This document shows, one piece after another, positions 32,090 to 43,704 of a stretch of 64,000 nt of DNA. The DNA lies in NCBI RefSeq assembly GCF_914767665.1, contig NC_059501.1, positions 74,436,798-74,500,797 on the forward strand, given 5' to 3'. The notes under the pieces are model-generated. The model was not told the origin of the DNA, did not search any database, and saw nothing but the letters and a program-made list of their open reading frames with translations. The DNA is from Harmonia axyridis (lineage: Eukaryota > Arthropoda > Insecta > Coleoptera > Coccinellidae). The stretch's first letter is position 1. Every line of letters starts with the position of its first letter. The position numbers and the translations under genes are program-made.

Positions 32090-33830
32090 CGAGCCGATTA
32101 CTCAGGATTGGACAAGGGGACTCCCCCAAGTTCACTTGTTTTTAACATCATGAACGAAATTTTAAGAAAAGTCCGTGAACTGAGAAGATACCGACTGGGT
32201 GATAGGGAAATTAAGATCTTGTGTTACGCAGATGTTGCGACGCTAATCACAGAAAATGAAGACGATCTACAGAGACTCTTAAAAATGTTCAATCAAGCAG
32301 TCAAATTACTCAATATGGTTATATCACATCTAAAACCATGACTATAAAATCATCGAACAAGAGATGAAGTTTAAATATCTGGTAAATAGACTTTTGACTT
32401 ATTTTAATAGTCGTGAACTATTTCATTCTTGAAATGAAATAGTTGAATGAAATAATTCACGACTGTCGGTCAACACAAACTGCTATTTTTTAATTCACCA
32501 ATAATATTTTGAAATTTTCAGAAGAGGGCATTCGATTGTCTGAACAGAGATTATTTGATGGAAAAACTTAAAGAATATGGAATTGTAGGAAACGCATTAA
32601 AATGGCTAGCTTCCTATTTTATGAACGTTTGGTGTGTAAAGGTAACCATAGATGGCCAAACATCTCACTCAACTTGGCTCAAGAACGAATTTGGTGTTCC
32701 ACAGGGTAGCATCCTTGGAGTGTTACTGTTTTTGCAAACTATGAATCTTTGATGATATATGGTATAATATTTTGGGGAGTGAACTCAGCGGTAAAGTCTA
32801 TTTTTGTTAATCAGAAGAGACTTCTTAGATTACTCCTGAACATGAGCTTCAGGGAATCATGCAGAGGAAAATTTGGACAAAAAGGTTTTTTGACGGTTCA
32901 CGACTTGTACTGACATAAATGCCTAATGTATTTATATAAAATTAAAACTGAATTCTTAACAAATAATACAAGTATGACTTATAATACGAGAACAGCAGAT
33001 ATTAACTTTCCATATCATCGGTTCTCACTTTCTGAAAAATATCCATCTTATATGAGTATCAAAATATTCAATAAATTACCTTATAATCTCAAGGTCATTT
33101 ACAAGCAGTTCAAAACTAAAACCAAGAAATTGTTAATAGAGCTAGAGCCATATTATTTGGAAGATTATTTTAGTACAGCTTGATTGTATTTGTTTATATT
33201 GTATTTATTTAGGACACTGTTTCATTTTGTGTTTTTTCTCATAGATAAATATCATTTGAACTGAAGTTATTTATCTATCAATCTATCTGGGTGAAGAATT
33301 GTCAGGATATAGGGATGTCGAGGCCGAGGTACAAAAACAAGTTAACAAAGCCACTAGAATACCAGCATGCCTTAACAACTCAATTTGGCGAAACAAACAT
33401 CTCCGAACAGAAACGAAGTCAAGAATTTATAAGGCAACAATAAGATCGATAATGACCTACACTGCTGCGACTCGACCAGATAGGGTCAAGACTAGAAGAC
33501 TACTGGAAACGACAAAAATGCCGGTGCTTAGAAGAATTGCTGGGAAGACATTGCTGGATAGGGAGCGGAGCGAGATGATCAGGAGAACATGTAGAATGGA
33601 GAATATAAACGAGTGGATAATGAATAGAAAGGTCGAATGGAACAGGCACATCAACCGAATGGTGAAAATCGTTCTTGATCCACCTTCAGTCCACCTTCAG
33701 GTCGAGTATTGGACGAACTAGCAAAAGATGGAGCTATAAACTAAGACCTGACTCGACAAGAAGGCGAAGAATGATAAGGCAACTTGCTTGCATTGGAGAA
33801 TGAAGAAGAAGAAGAAGATTATTTCGATAT
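32090..33830 (+). mobile_element. RTE-like LINE interrupted by a Jockey-like LINE, unit 1
   Basis: 32090-32382 encodes reverse-transcriptase remnants (DKGTPPSSLVFNIMNEI, then CYADVATLITENEDDLQRLL, where the catalytic YADD is YADV). The same element resumes at about 33284-33830 with EELSGYRDVEAEVQ, RIYKATIRSIMTY and RRIAGKTLLDRERSE, ending in a GAA-repeat tail. Inserted between, with tatctgg at both joints (32376-32382 and 33284-33290), is a Jockey-type fragment with FGVPQGSILG near 32690-32720 and the C-terminal IYGIIFWGVNS...LYLYKIKTEFL region to 33183. Both are dead. Confidence 0.8.
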
Positions 33831-34032
33831 TCCTCTTAATTTTTTTGAGTCACTCAAATGCAAAAAAACTCAACTAGTTGATATTTGTTGGAATTTGACG
33901 TCTTAGTTCTCATTTTTAGCTGAAATTTCAACATTTTTTCAGTAAACTGTAGATAAAATTATTAATTTCAACTTGGATATTTACTCTTCTGTTAAATTCT
34001 GGCTTATAAGTCATTTACAAATTTAATCAGAA

Positions 34033-34730
34033 GTTTGTTGTTAAACCCTAATTTTGAAACATCCTGTGGAATCATTTCGTGATCAATTTTATCAAATTAC
34101 TGATTTTCATCAAGAACCAATCCTTTTCAACATTTTATTTTCTGGTTCATGACCTTAAGCCCACTAGTTCATTTTTAACAGAGAAAGGAACTTGTCATCA
34201 ACGGTTTCTAAGAAATGAAATTTTCCTCAAGATGTCATTCGAAACCTAAATGACAGAATGATCAGACAAATGCAGGCAGTAAGTAATGAAAACTAGAGGG
34301 AGTAATACAAAATATTAATCTGAATTGAAAAAACGTTTCTTCAGGTTATTTTACGTTACAGTTAAATTGATTCGTTTTGAAGTTTGATTTTTTATTTGAA
34401 TTCAATAAGTTTGCATGAATAAATTTTGAACTGATTGATTATCATTATAACAGAAAAAACATATTGTTCCTTTCTCATTGGTAGACTCAAAACTGAGCTT
34501 TCGCACGGAAATTATGATACAATGAGCAAAAATATATCATCAAAAAATAAAATTTTGTCAAATTGGGCATTGGAGTTAATGTGTTCCTTAAAAATGAACT
34601 AGTGCACTTGAGACCACGAATAAAAAAATGTTGAATAGGAATGGCTCTTGATGGGAATTGGTAATTTGAAAAAACTTGACCATACAATTATTCCACAGAA
34701 AGTTTCAAAATTAGGGTTAAACAACAAACT
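34033..34730. repeat. Foldback repeat upstream of IR2
   Basis: Arms of about 145 bp (34033-34178 and 34592-34730) are diverged reverse complements (gtttgttgttaaacccta / tagggttaaacaacaaac). The same element occurs upstream of IR4 and IR6 and not upstream of IR1, IR3 or IR5. No coding content. Confidence 0.8.
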
Positions 34731-35535
34731 CCTGATTGATCCTGCATAGTGTCTAATAATCTGGCATTTAACAAAAGCAAAAATAAGCAATTGAAATTAA
34801 TAATTTCATTTACAATTTACTAAAAAAATTTTGAAAATTGATACAAGAATAAGAAAACTATGAGACTTTCACAAATCTCAACAAAAATCAACTGCTTCCC
34901 TTTTTTGTTTTCACCTGAGTGTAGTTCTGGTGAAGCGATCAACATGAAATTTTGCACGCAGCTTGAAATTGCTATTTTGAATCCAAATGCATTTTTATGT
35001 ATATTGAATGTGCAGTTAGGAAATCACAGGAACACTAAAATGTGGAAAACCCTAATTTACGCAACCCCTTCTTGGATGCTGCCTATTAACGAACTTAATA
35101 GTGATATTCAATGTTCAAACCTTTGAACATAGGATATTCTTCATTCTATAGTCTAAACCTGTACCCTGAAAATATTATGTTCTTAGTTTTTCCAGTTAGG
35201 AACTCATAGAGTTAAAGGCAGGAGGAACGGACAGACAAACTTGGAATTGATTATGGATTTCTTATCAATAAGTTGAACCTAATCGTTTGAGACCACCCCT
35301 GGCTCAATCCTGAACTGCATCGAGTTTGTCGTGTCCATCCAAGAATTTCGAAAATAGAGGAAACGGATGTCACTCAAATATGTTTATATTTCTTAAGAAA
35401 ATATCACTTTTAATTTTTATTTCCGCTCTTATGACTGTTTGGAATTCAATTCATAATTCCATTAGTTGATTGCTGGAATTTGATCTGAAAAATTACCATT
35501 TTAGTTGAATCCTTCAAATAACGCAGTTGGCCCCA
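34731..35535. other. IR2 upstream region
   Basis: Contains the dispersed repeat ttctggtgaagcgatcaaca-tgaaattttgcac (about 34925-34960) and, from about 35280, the proximal block conserved before all IR genes. No gene. Confidence 0.5.
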
Positions 35536-37245
35536 ATGAATCTGAGAATTTCCTTAGTTGCAGTTGTTGCAATGCATATAATTTGCCCGTTCAAAATAAC
35601 TTTGAATTGGGAGTTGGATGAAGATCCCCAGATAAAGAAAAATTTATTGAAGATGCTTCAGATACAACCGGGATTTAAATTGTGTGTATTGGTTGATATG
35701 AACACATTCCATCCAAAAACTGGTGAGGTTTTCCTCAAAGAAAATGTTTGCCCACAAATAAATTTGAGAACAAATTCAGAAATTCAGTTGAGGACAAACT
35801 TTGCAAGTTACTTACTCATTTTCTTGAATTCCTATGAAGATATCCCCAAGAAAATATCATTCCTATCTAATACAAGTCTTTACAAACCTACCACACCCAC
35901 ATTGTTTTTTTTTAAGAATCGAATGGAAAGTTTAGATTTTCTAAGAGATACTGTGGCGATTTTAAAGAAGTATCGGATTTACATTTCTCTCATTGTATTT
36001 CATCGCGATGGCGTACATGCCGTGTCTTATGATGTATTCAAAAACAAGTTTTGGCACCTGAATGATTTAATGGATTTTATATCGAATACTGAATCGCATA
36101 TACCTAACCTGAATGGCTTCAAGCTAAGAATGGCTGTTTTCCAAAATCCACCAAGGATTTTCAAAGACGAAGCAGGGCTATGGCATTCCGATTATGAATT
36201 TTATTGGATGAACATGTTAAAAGAACTGAATGCGACTTATGAGCTGATTGAAACAACACCCTATGATTTGGATGATGCAAAGGATGCAGTTATGAAAGGT
36301 GAAATTGATTTTTGTCCCCTCAGCTACTTCAAAACAAGTATTCCAGAAAATCTTGATTTCACTTCACCTCTGTCTATTGAGAATTTGGTCGTTTTGGTTC
36401 CTAAATCAGAATTGATATCGAGGTTCACGTATATTTTTATGGCTTTATCGAAACCTGTCTGGTTTTTCATACTAATTTTTATGTTCATTGTGGTTTTATT
36501 CTTAGTAATCGTTGGAAAAAAACGAATATCTCAAAATCAACCCATATCTTCAACTGTTTTGGATGTAATTAGTATATTGATTGGAAAATCCTTCAAAATC
36601 TACCCTCACTATAGTTGGACGGAAAAAATATTTTTGGGACTATGTCAAATGATAAGCATTGTTATAATAGCTGCTTTCACTTCTGCTTTGATTTCAACTA
36701 TTCTACTGGATAAACATAAAGATCAAATAAATAGTCTGAACGATCTCGTGGAATCTAAGCTTACTGTTTATGCTCTACCTGAAATGAAAAAAATTGTTGA
36801 AGAGTTTTCACCTTCTCTAAATCAGCAACTGGTTAAAATCCCAAGGAGAAATTACAGTTCTTTATTGAAGAACCAGATATATGGACAAGCTCTTATTGTG
36901 CCGAAATCATTAACCTCCGCAGTTTTGGAAACTGTTAACGTGAAAGGTTCTGATATTGAATACAGAATCATGCAGGAATCCATAACATCGGGTTTCAGCA
37001 CCTTTTTTTTCAAGAAATATTCACCATTATTGGGGATCATTAATAAAATGCAAATGAGAAAGCAACAATTTGGGTTGATGAATGATATTAAGAGGAAGAG
37101 CAACCCTTCTAACGAAAAACACGTATCGAAGAAAAACAAACCACTATCTATGAGACATCTTGGTGGAATATTTTTAGTTTGGTTGATTGGAATTGGAATA
37201 TCCATAATAATATTTATTTTAGAAATCTTTCATATGTTACCCTAA
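35536..37245 (+). CDS. Divergent ionotropic receptor IR2 (even subtype, chimeric 3' end)
   Basis: 569 aa, single exon. The ATG at 35536 is fixed by an upstream in-frame stop. Layout: signal peptide 1-18 (MNLRISLVAVVAMHIICP), N-terminal domain to about 190, S1 lobe 194-300, TM1 about 307-327, pore segment 340-356, TM2 366-391, S2 lobe 397-535 with TSGFSTFFFKKYSPL (484-498), TM3 541-562. The body is even-type, matching IR4 (DVFKNKFWHLNDL, PRRNYSSLLKN). The last 80 or so codons and the 3' flank are odd-type, matching IR1 (NDIKRKSNPSNEKH), which suggests a recombinant gene. It ends LEIFHMLP. Confidence 0.87.
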   Translation: MNLRISLVAVVAMHIICPFKITLNWELDEDPQIKKNLLKMLQIQPGFKLCVLVDMNTFHPKTGEVFLKENVCPQINLRTNSEIQLRTNFASYLLIFLNSYEDIPKKISFLSNTSLYKPTTPTLFFFKNRMESLDFLRDTVAILKKYRIYISLIVFHRDGVHAVSYDVFKNKFWHLNDLMDFISNTESHIPNLNGFKLRMAVFQNPPRIFKDEAGLWHSDYEFYWMNMLKELNATYELIETTPYDLDDAKDAVMKGEIDFCPLSYFKTSIPENLDFTSPLSIENLVVLVPKSELISRFTYIFMALSKPVWFFILIFMFIVVLFLVIVGKKRISQNQPISSTVLDVISILIGKSFKIYPHYSWTEKIFLGLCQMISIVIIAAFTSALISTILLDKHKDQINSLNDLVESKLTVYALPEMKKIVEEFSPSLNQQLVKIPRRNYSSLLKNQIYGQALIVPKSLTSAVLETVNVKGSDIEYRIMQESITSGFSTFFFKKYSPLLGIINKMQMRKQQFGLMNDIKRKSNPSNEKHVSKKNKPLSMRHLGGIFLVWLIGIGISIIIFILEIFHMLP

Positions 37246-38106
37246 AACTTGTTGGTATTATTAGTTAAAAGACGATTCTGAATTGTAACTTACCACTTAT
37301 TAGCACTTCGATTTCTGCAATTGCTTTTAGCCTATAAATTCACTTTAGAATTTATTAATTTTTGTCACCTCGATTGCAATAAACTTATTATATTTGTCTA
37401 TGTTTTTCATCAATATGGCTTCCGCCGTCCAAAGGTTTTCTCGGAAACTTCAGAAAATTTCGTATGGAATTCTATACGAAAAAAATTGCTAAATAACATT
37501 TATTATTAAAGCTCAATAATACGATCCATGAATTTTTGAAGCAAAAATATCAATAAATCTTAAAAAATAGAGAAAGTGATGACGTGAAGTCGAGAGCTTT
37601 TGGGCGCTGGTCATCAATTGCGTCCTTGGCGGCCACATATCAACCAATAAAGCTACCATCCGAAATATCATCTTCATTTATTTGATAAATTTTGATATTA
37701 TCAGAAAAACTGAATATCGTACGGCCATATGATGGATGAGTGTAGATATGAAATAAAAATTTCAAGCTTAATTCGCACATAATTTTAATCCATTCAATTC
37801 ATCAGAATTCATCATTCAGAAAATTCAAGAAGAATATTGAAAAAGAATTCCCAATATTTCCGTGAAAATTGAAACCTTTTTATTTAGAATAAGAACTTCA
37901 AGCTTCATGCTGAATTTCCTAGTGGACAACTAATCTTTTCCGAAATATGCACATATAGAACATTCCTAAAAATTTCGAGAACTGATCGATTAACAAACAT
38001 CGAAGTAGTAAGAAAAATCAATAAAGAAAAAATGAGGAAAACACTAACGTGAGCTTTTGTGCGCTAGTTGTTCATTTACAACTGAGGACCACATTACCAT
38101 AGGCCA
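37246..38106. other. IR2 3' flank and duplication junction
   Basis: Odd-type 3' flank as after IR1, with the caataaac signal. At about 38106 it switches abruptly to the sequence that begins unit 1 (26569), marking the junction of the tandem duplication. No gene. Confidence 0.6.
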
Positions 38107-39378
38107 TACTGCGTATGAGATTATAGATTACACAGGTTGTCTCGTAACTTAGGTTAAAGAGTGGTGGTAACGCGTCATTCGGTATCCATATCGCGATTGG
38201 CCAAAGGTCTACAGATTATATAAGTTGCTTGCTAGCTTTCAACCAATCAGCGTCAACCATTCGTGATGTCACCCGGTATCCCCATTTAAGTTGAAAGTTA
38301 CGAGGCGACCTGTCTAATCTGCTATTGCTTACTATTGCGTAATATTTATCTAATGTTTCTACTACAATGTGTTTGGACAATGGCGGATATACATAGATTT
38401 GGCGCTTTTAGGCTATTCAATGTTTGCCGCATCTGAAATTTGATGCGTTAGTTCACAATCATATCAATTACATTTTCTGTCAATAACATTCTTACTTTAT
38501 GATTTGTGTTCCTTTATTTTTGCTGAATATTTTAATTTTGCTTCAATTTTTAAAATTCGTACTTTGTGCGTGTATAATCTAATTTAATAATTTTATAAAT
38601 AAAAAAAGAATCAATGAGCTCAATCTGTAGTCCCTTAAAATTTGCCGTTATAAGCTTTGGCCTATGATTAGCCTGATGGTAAATCCGCGCCACAGTGTTT
38701 GGATGAATCACAGGGGAGCAGCTGTTTTGGTGTCGAGGTTTTTCGAGCTGATTCTATATCAATTTGATGTCCTGAATTCAAATAACGTATTCATTTTTAC
38801 TTAGGAGCCCAAATTTTTAAGATATACAATTTTAGAGAAATATAAGTAGGTAACATTATTTTAACTCAAATCCGTAAGTCTAGGTAGTAAACAAAAGTAG
38901 ATACGAAATTTTAATTTTAGTTATACAAAATACAATATTATGTCGTACTTACAAACAAAAAAACATTGAAGAAATCAAATAGTCACTCAACACTTCGAAA
39001 GCTTCTTTTCCGCGACATTCTTGAATATTTTTTTGAACAGTCCCTTTTTAAACTCCAGTAGTTATCTGCCATCATGTGCATGTATGTATGTATGTATGTA
39101 TATCGTCTTCATTTCCAGCTAAACTTACATCAATTAAAGAAAAACAAACAAAAATACAATTGATATACGTGTTGAGCAAGAAATATGGCGAAGTCCAGAT
39201 CAGTCCCCTAGGAGACTCCCTGATCCACTCAACCATTGAATCGACAGTGCTTCAATCTGAATAATAAGAAAAAATTAAGAAAAAGAGAAAGAAAAAAAAT
39301 TAATACCACATTCTTATCCATGTACAAGCAAAACATTCCTTCTGTATCCGGGATAGAGAGGCATTCATCGCAATTAAG

Positions 39379-39990
39379 TTATGTTTGCATTATAATTTCC
39401 TTATAACATTTCCTGAAAGCTGCTCTAGATAGTTTCATCAAAGATTCAGGGTGACTATTGAAGAATCTTGCAATATTGAAAGAGAAACCTCTTTCAAAGA
39501 TCGAGGTTTTATGATATGGTGGAGTGATTTTTCCCCTGAACCTAATATTAAGATTATGTACGTGCGTTCGGAAGATGATCTTCTTATAAAGGTAAGGTGG
39601 GCGTTGGAAAAAACAATGTCTCTGTAAAAACATGCACAATGCAGTTTTCTCCTTTCTTCCATACTCAACCATCCTGCCTCCCTGAGTCGTGGTGAAACTG
39701 ATTCAAACTTCCTCACACCATAAATCAGTCTCAGACATGCATTTTGAATCATTTGAATTCTTTTCTTATCATAGTAAGAGAGACAGTTCCCATTAACAAC
39801 ATCGCAGTGATTTAACACAGACAAAACCAACGAGTCGCAAAGTAAAATTTTAAGTTTACGTGAAATGAATTTTCGGATCTTATAAATATAAATTATTTTA
39901 ATATATGCTCTCTTTATGCACTCTGTGACATGAGAACCAAATCTGAGGAAGCTATCAAACGTCACACCCAGATTGCGAGCTGTTTCCTTC
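39379..39990 (-). mobile_element. Non-LTR retrotransposon C-terminal fragment
   Basis: Minus-strand frames read NLGVTFDSFLRFGSHVTECIKRA, LLCDSLVLSVLNHCDVV, MIQNACLRLIYGVRKFESVSPRL and, after a frameshift, NLNIRFRGKITPPYHKT. These are the conserved post-reverse-transcriptase blocks of Jockey/CR1-type LINEs. It is absent from the paralogous site in unit 1, so it postdates the duplication or was lost there. A short ATGT microsatellite precedes it (39080-39102). Confidence 0.75.
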
Positions 39991-39992
39991 AT

Positions 39993-40713
39993 CCCATCAT
40001 CCTTGGTAGCGGTCCTCCATAACTTCAATATTTATATTTTGGTGAAATCTTTCACCTTGTTCCTCACTCATATCCCCTAAATTTTATGGAAAACGGTCTG
40101 AGTGGCTGTGTAAATAGTGTATTTGAAAACTCATATTGTACCCTAAGGATTTGAAACTATTAAGCATCTTGTTAACCAGTTCAACATAGTTTTGAGCTTT
40201 ATGTTTGCCTAGAAAACTTTCGACAACTGCAACAAATGATGTCCAAGCTTCTCGTTCAACTTGATTCATTGAATTCATGAAGGCAGGATCCTTAATTAAT
40301 TGTCTTATTTGTGGGCTGTCACATATCCCTGGTTTGAGTTTTTCTGTGCTCAACTGATGCATTTTTACCGAGATTTTTACCCCTATATATGCAAAACATG
40401 ACCCATTTTTATCAAGAGCCTTTAAAAATTGCTTCATTGAGCCCAAATTTATATGTAACGGAGGAAGAATGATTTTTTCTCTTTCAACCAAAGCATCGTT
40501 AATGACATTATTTTCCCCAACGTCCATGTTTTCTCTCTGAGGCCAATCTTTTCTAACCCAGTGGTGTGTTTTGTCCCTACTATCCCAGAGGCACAAGAAA
40601 CACGAATATTTCGTGTAACCACTCTGCTGCCCAATAAGAAGAAAGTTTACCATTTTCAACTCTACACAAATCATCCATTGATGTTCGTGATACTTTATCT
40701 TCTGCAGTACCAA
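39993..40713 (-). pseudogene. Transposon-associated protein pseudogene, copy 2
   Basis: More complete copy of the 27.5-28.7 kb protein: GQQSGYTKYSCFLCLWDSRDK, LPPLHINLGSMKQFLKALDKNG, ICDSPQIRQLIKDP, SFVAVVESFLGKHKAQNY, FQIHYLHSHSDRFP. A GAA-to-TAA stop after RFP cuts off the terminal NLGDMSEEQGERFH part, which is still legible downstream. The LINE fragment abuts its 3' end. Function unknown; probably from a mobile element. Confidence 0.6.
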
Positions 40714-41994
40714 AGCTATGGTATTATATTCTTGACCCCCCCCCCTGAGATTTTGATTGCCTCATTTTTCAGCACAAAACCCTCACTGTAACTTTCTCAA
40801 TCCAAAGGGCAAGGAAAAAAGGAAAGTAATGGATTCGCAACAATTTTCCGGATTTCAATGACAATCATGGATGTCTTATCGTTTTTCAATAATTTTCATT
40901 TTGCCCCCCCTGAGAAAAATTTCTGCGGGCGCCCATGATTCTTCTTTCAGATTCGTTGAGCTTGTTGTATTGAACCACATTTATTCCGATTATGTATGTA
41001 GAAGGATACATTTTAAACTTCGTTTTGTTCTGTCAATAACTAGGCGCCAATGATCTGGAATATATTCAGAAAGTCTTATTTTCTTCATGAGTTCAGGTAC
41101 CTGATAGGCAATGGTTCCACTATTTATTAATTTACCTGGAATTTACTCAATTACAGACAATAAAACCATTGTATCTACCTACATTAATGAATATAATAAT
41201 AATTTTAGTACTCTCATAAATGAATATACTGAATGAAACCCACATTGGTAGATAAGTTGATGTACCTAAAAAAGTAGAGCTGATAGAGAAAAAGAGATTG
41301 CATTTACAGATTTAGCGACCCAAATATAGTTAAAATTAACTCTAAAATCCCAGGCACCAAAAAAAAATTTTGTTGGTGAATCAATAATACATATTTTGAC
41401 CTTCTGATCGCTACTTTGTGACCGCCCGTTAATCGAAAAGGAAGCTATCATTTCGTTCTGACGTCAGTATTTTCCAATTTTCAAGAGGGGGAGAGTCCCA
41501 AACGATAATATTCGATCCACTGATGACGAATCTGTGGTCAAATTCAATTTTGCCGTTCTGCCTGATTTCGTCTGATCATCAGTCGAAATGGAAGAACTGA
41601 TGGACATTCTTGAATTTGGTTACAGATTCATCATAAATGAGTTGAATTTAATCGTTTTAGACCATCCCTGTCTCAAAAAATGCAAGCCATTGTGATGAAA
41701 TGACAGAGTGGTCTGTTCGGGGAACGAGTGTTTGAAAATTATAATTGAATTGGATGAATGCGAAATCCTGAACTGCATCGTGTTTGTCGTGTTCTTTCAA
41801 GAACTTCGAAAATGGAGAAAACGGATGTCACTCAAATATGTTTACAGTTCTTAAGAAAACATAAGTTTCAATTTTTATATTCGACTCTTATTACTGTTTG
41901 GAATTCAATTCATAATTCCATTAGTTGATTGATTTCATTTGATCTGAAAAATTACCATTTCAGTTCAATCCTTCAATTGACGCAGTTGGTCCCA
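40714..41994. other. IR3 upstream region with unit-2-specific insertion
   Basis: About 40732-41508 is absent from unit 1 and is bounded by atattc at both ends. It contains C-runs and no coding motif, so its nature is unknown. From about 41510 to the start codon it matches the IR1 upstream block. Confidence 0.5.
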
Positions 41995-43704
41995 ATGACT
42001 TTGAGGATTTCCCTAGTTGCAATAGGTGCAATGATTATAATTTGCCCGTTCAAAATAACTGTGAATTGGGAGTTGGATGAAGATCCCCAAATAAAGGCAA
42101 ATTTATTAAAGATGCTCCAGATACAACAGGGATTTAAATTGTGTGTTTTTGTTGATATGAACACATTCCATCCAAAAACTGGTGAGGTTTTCTTCAGAGA
42201 AAATGTTTGCCCACAAATAAATTTGAGAACAAATTCAGAAATTCAGTTGAGGACAAACTTTGCAAGTTACGTACTCATTTTCTTGAATTCCTATGAAGAT
42301 ATCCCTAAGAAAATATCATTCCTATCTAATACAAGTCTTTACAAACCTTATACACCCACATTTTTTTTTTTTAAGAATCCAATTGAAAGTTCAGATTTTC
42401 TAAGAGATACTGTGGCGATTTTAATAAAGTATCGGATTTTCATATCTTTGATTGTATTTCATCGCGATGGCTTACATGCCGTGTCTTATGATGTATTTAT
42501 GAACAAGTTTTGTCACCTGGATGATTTAATGGATTTTATATCGAATACTGAATCGTATATACCTAACCTACATGGCTTCAAGCTACGAATGGCTGTTTTC
42601 CAAAATCCACCAAGGATTTTCAAAGACGAAGCAGGGAAATGGCATTCTGCCTATATATTTTACTGGATGAACATGTTAAAAGAACTAAATGCATCTTACG
42701 AGATGATTGAAACAACACCCTATGATTTGGATGATGCTAAGGATGCAGTAATGAAAGGTGAAATTGATTTTTGTCCCCTCAGCTACTTCAGAACTTGCAT
42801 TCCAGAAAATCTTGATTTTACTTCACCTCTTTTTATTGAGGATGTGGTCGTTTTGGTTCCTGAATCAGAATTGATATCAAGGTCCACGTATATTTTTATG
42901 GCTTTATCGAAACCTGTTTGGTTTTTCGTACTAATTTTTGTGTTTATTGTGGTTTTATTCTTAGTAATAGTGGGAAAAAAACGAATATCTCAAAACCAAT
43001 CTATATCTTCAACTGTTTTGGATGTAATAAGTATATTGATTGGAAAATCCTTCAAAATCTACCCTCACTATAGTTGGACGGAAAAAATATTTTTGGGACT
43101 TTGTCAAATGATAAGCATTGTTATAATAGCTGCTTTCACTTCTGTTTTAATTTCAACTATTCTACTGGATAAACATAAAGATCAAATAAACAGTCTGAAC
43201 GATCTCGTGGAATCTAAGCTTACTGTTTATGCTCTACCTGAGATGAAAAAAATTGTTGAAGAGTTTTCACCTTCTCTAAATCAGCAACTGGTTAAAATTG
43301 CAAGGAAAAATGCCAGTTCTGTATTGAAGAACCAGATATATGGCCAAGCTCTTGTTGTGCCCAAATCATTATCCTCCGCAGTTTTGGAAACTGTTAACGT
43401 GAAAGGTTCTGATATTGAATACAGAATCATGCACGAATCCATAACTTCGGGTTTCAGTACGTTTTTTTTCACGAAAAATTCACCATTAGTGGGGATCATT
43501 AATAAACTGCAAATGAGAAAGCAACAATTTGGGTTGATGAATGATATTAAGAGGAAGAGCGACCCTTCTAACGAAAAACATGTATCGAAGAAAAACAAAC
43601 CACTATCTATGAGACATCTTGGTGGAATATTTTTAGTTTGGTTGATTGGAATTGGAATATCCACAATAATATTTATTTTGGAAATATTTCATATGTTACC
43701 CTAA
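41995..43704 (+). CDS. Divergent ionotropic receptor IR3 (odd subtype)
   Basis: 569 aa and intact, the recent duplicate of IR1. I count 13 substitutions over the shared 561 residues, among them Val-to-Leu in HRDGLHA, Ala-to-Val within TM2 (AAFTSVLIS) and Gln-to-His in IMHES. It keeps the C-terminal LEIFHMLP lost in IR1. Signal peptide, two-lobed ligand-binding region, three membrane helices and a single exon as in the other members. Start chosen at the ATG before TLRISLV. Confidence 0.88.
   Translation: MTLRISLVAIGAMIIICPFKITVNWELDEDPQIKANLLKMLQIQQGFKLCVFVDMNTFHPKTGEVFFRENVCPQINLRTNSEIQLRTNFASYVLIFLNSYEDIPKKISFLSNTSLYKPYTPTFFFFKNPIESSDFLRDTVAILIKYRIFISLIVFHRDGLHAVSYDVFMNKFCHLDDLMDFISNTESYIPNLHGFKLRMAVFQNPPRIFKDEAGKWHSAYIFYWMNMLKELNASYEMIETTPYDLDDAKDAVMKGEIDFCPLSYFRTCIPENLDFTSPLFIEDVVVLVPESELISRSTYIFMALSKPVWFFVLIFVFIVVLFLVIVGKKRISQNQSISSTVLDVISILIGKSFKIYPHYSWTEKIFLGLCQMISIVIIAAFTSVLISTILLDKHKDQINSLNDLVESKLTVYALPEMKKIVEEFSPSLNQQLVKIARKNASSVLKNQIYGQALVVPKSLSSAVLETVNVKGSDIEYRIMHESITSGFSTFFFTKNSPLVGIINKLQMRKQQFGLMNDIKRKSDPSNEKHVSKKNKPLSMRHLGGIFLVWLIGIGISTIIFILEIFHMLP

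Larger units (their letters stand above)
26569..38106. repeat. Segmental duplication, unit 1 (contains IR1 and IR2)
   Basis: The block beginning near tactgcgt at 26569 recurs almost base for base from 38107. It includes the 26.57-27.48 kb spacer, the transposon-protein pseudogene, IR1, the LINE nest, a foldback repeat and IR2. Unit-specific insertions are a solo LTR (27942-28392), an inverted duplication (27728-27800) and about 250 bp at 28815-29064. Confidence 0.85.
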
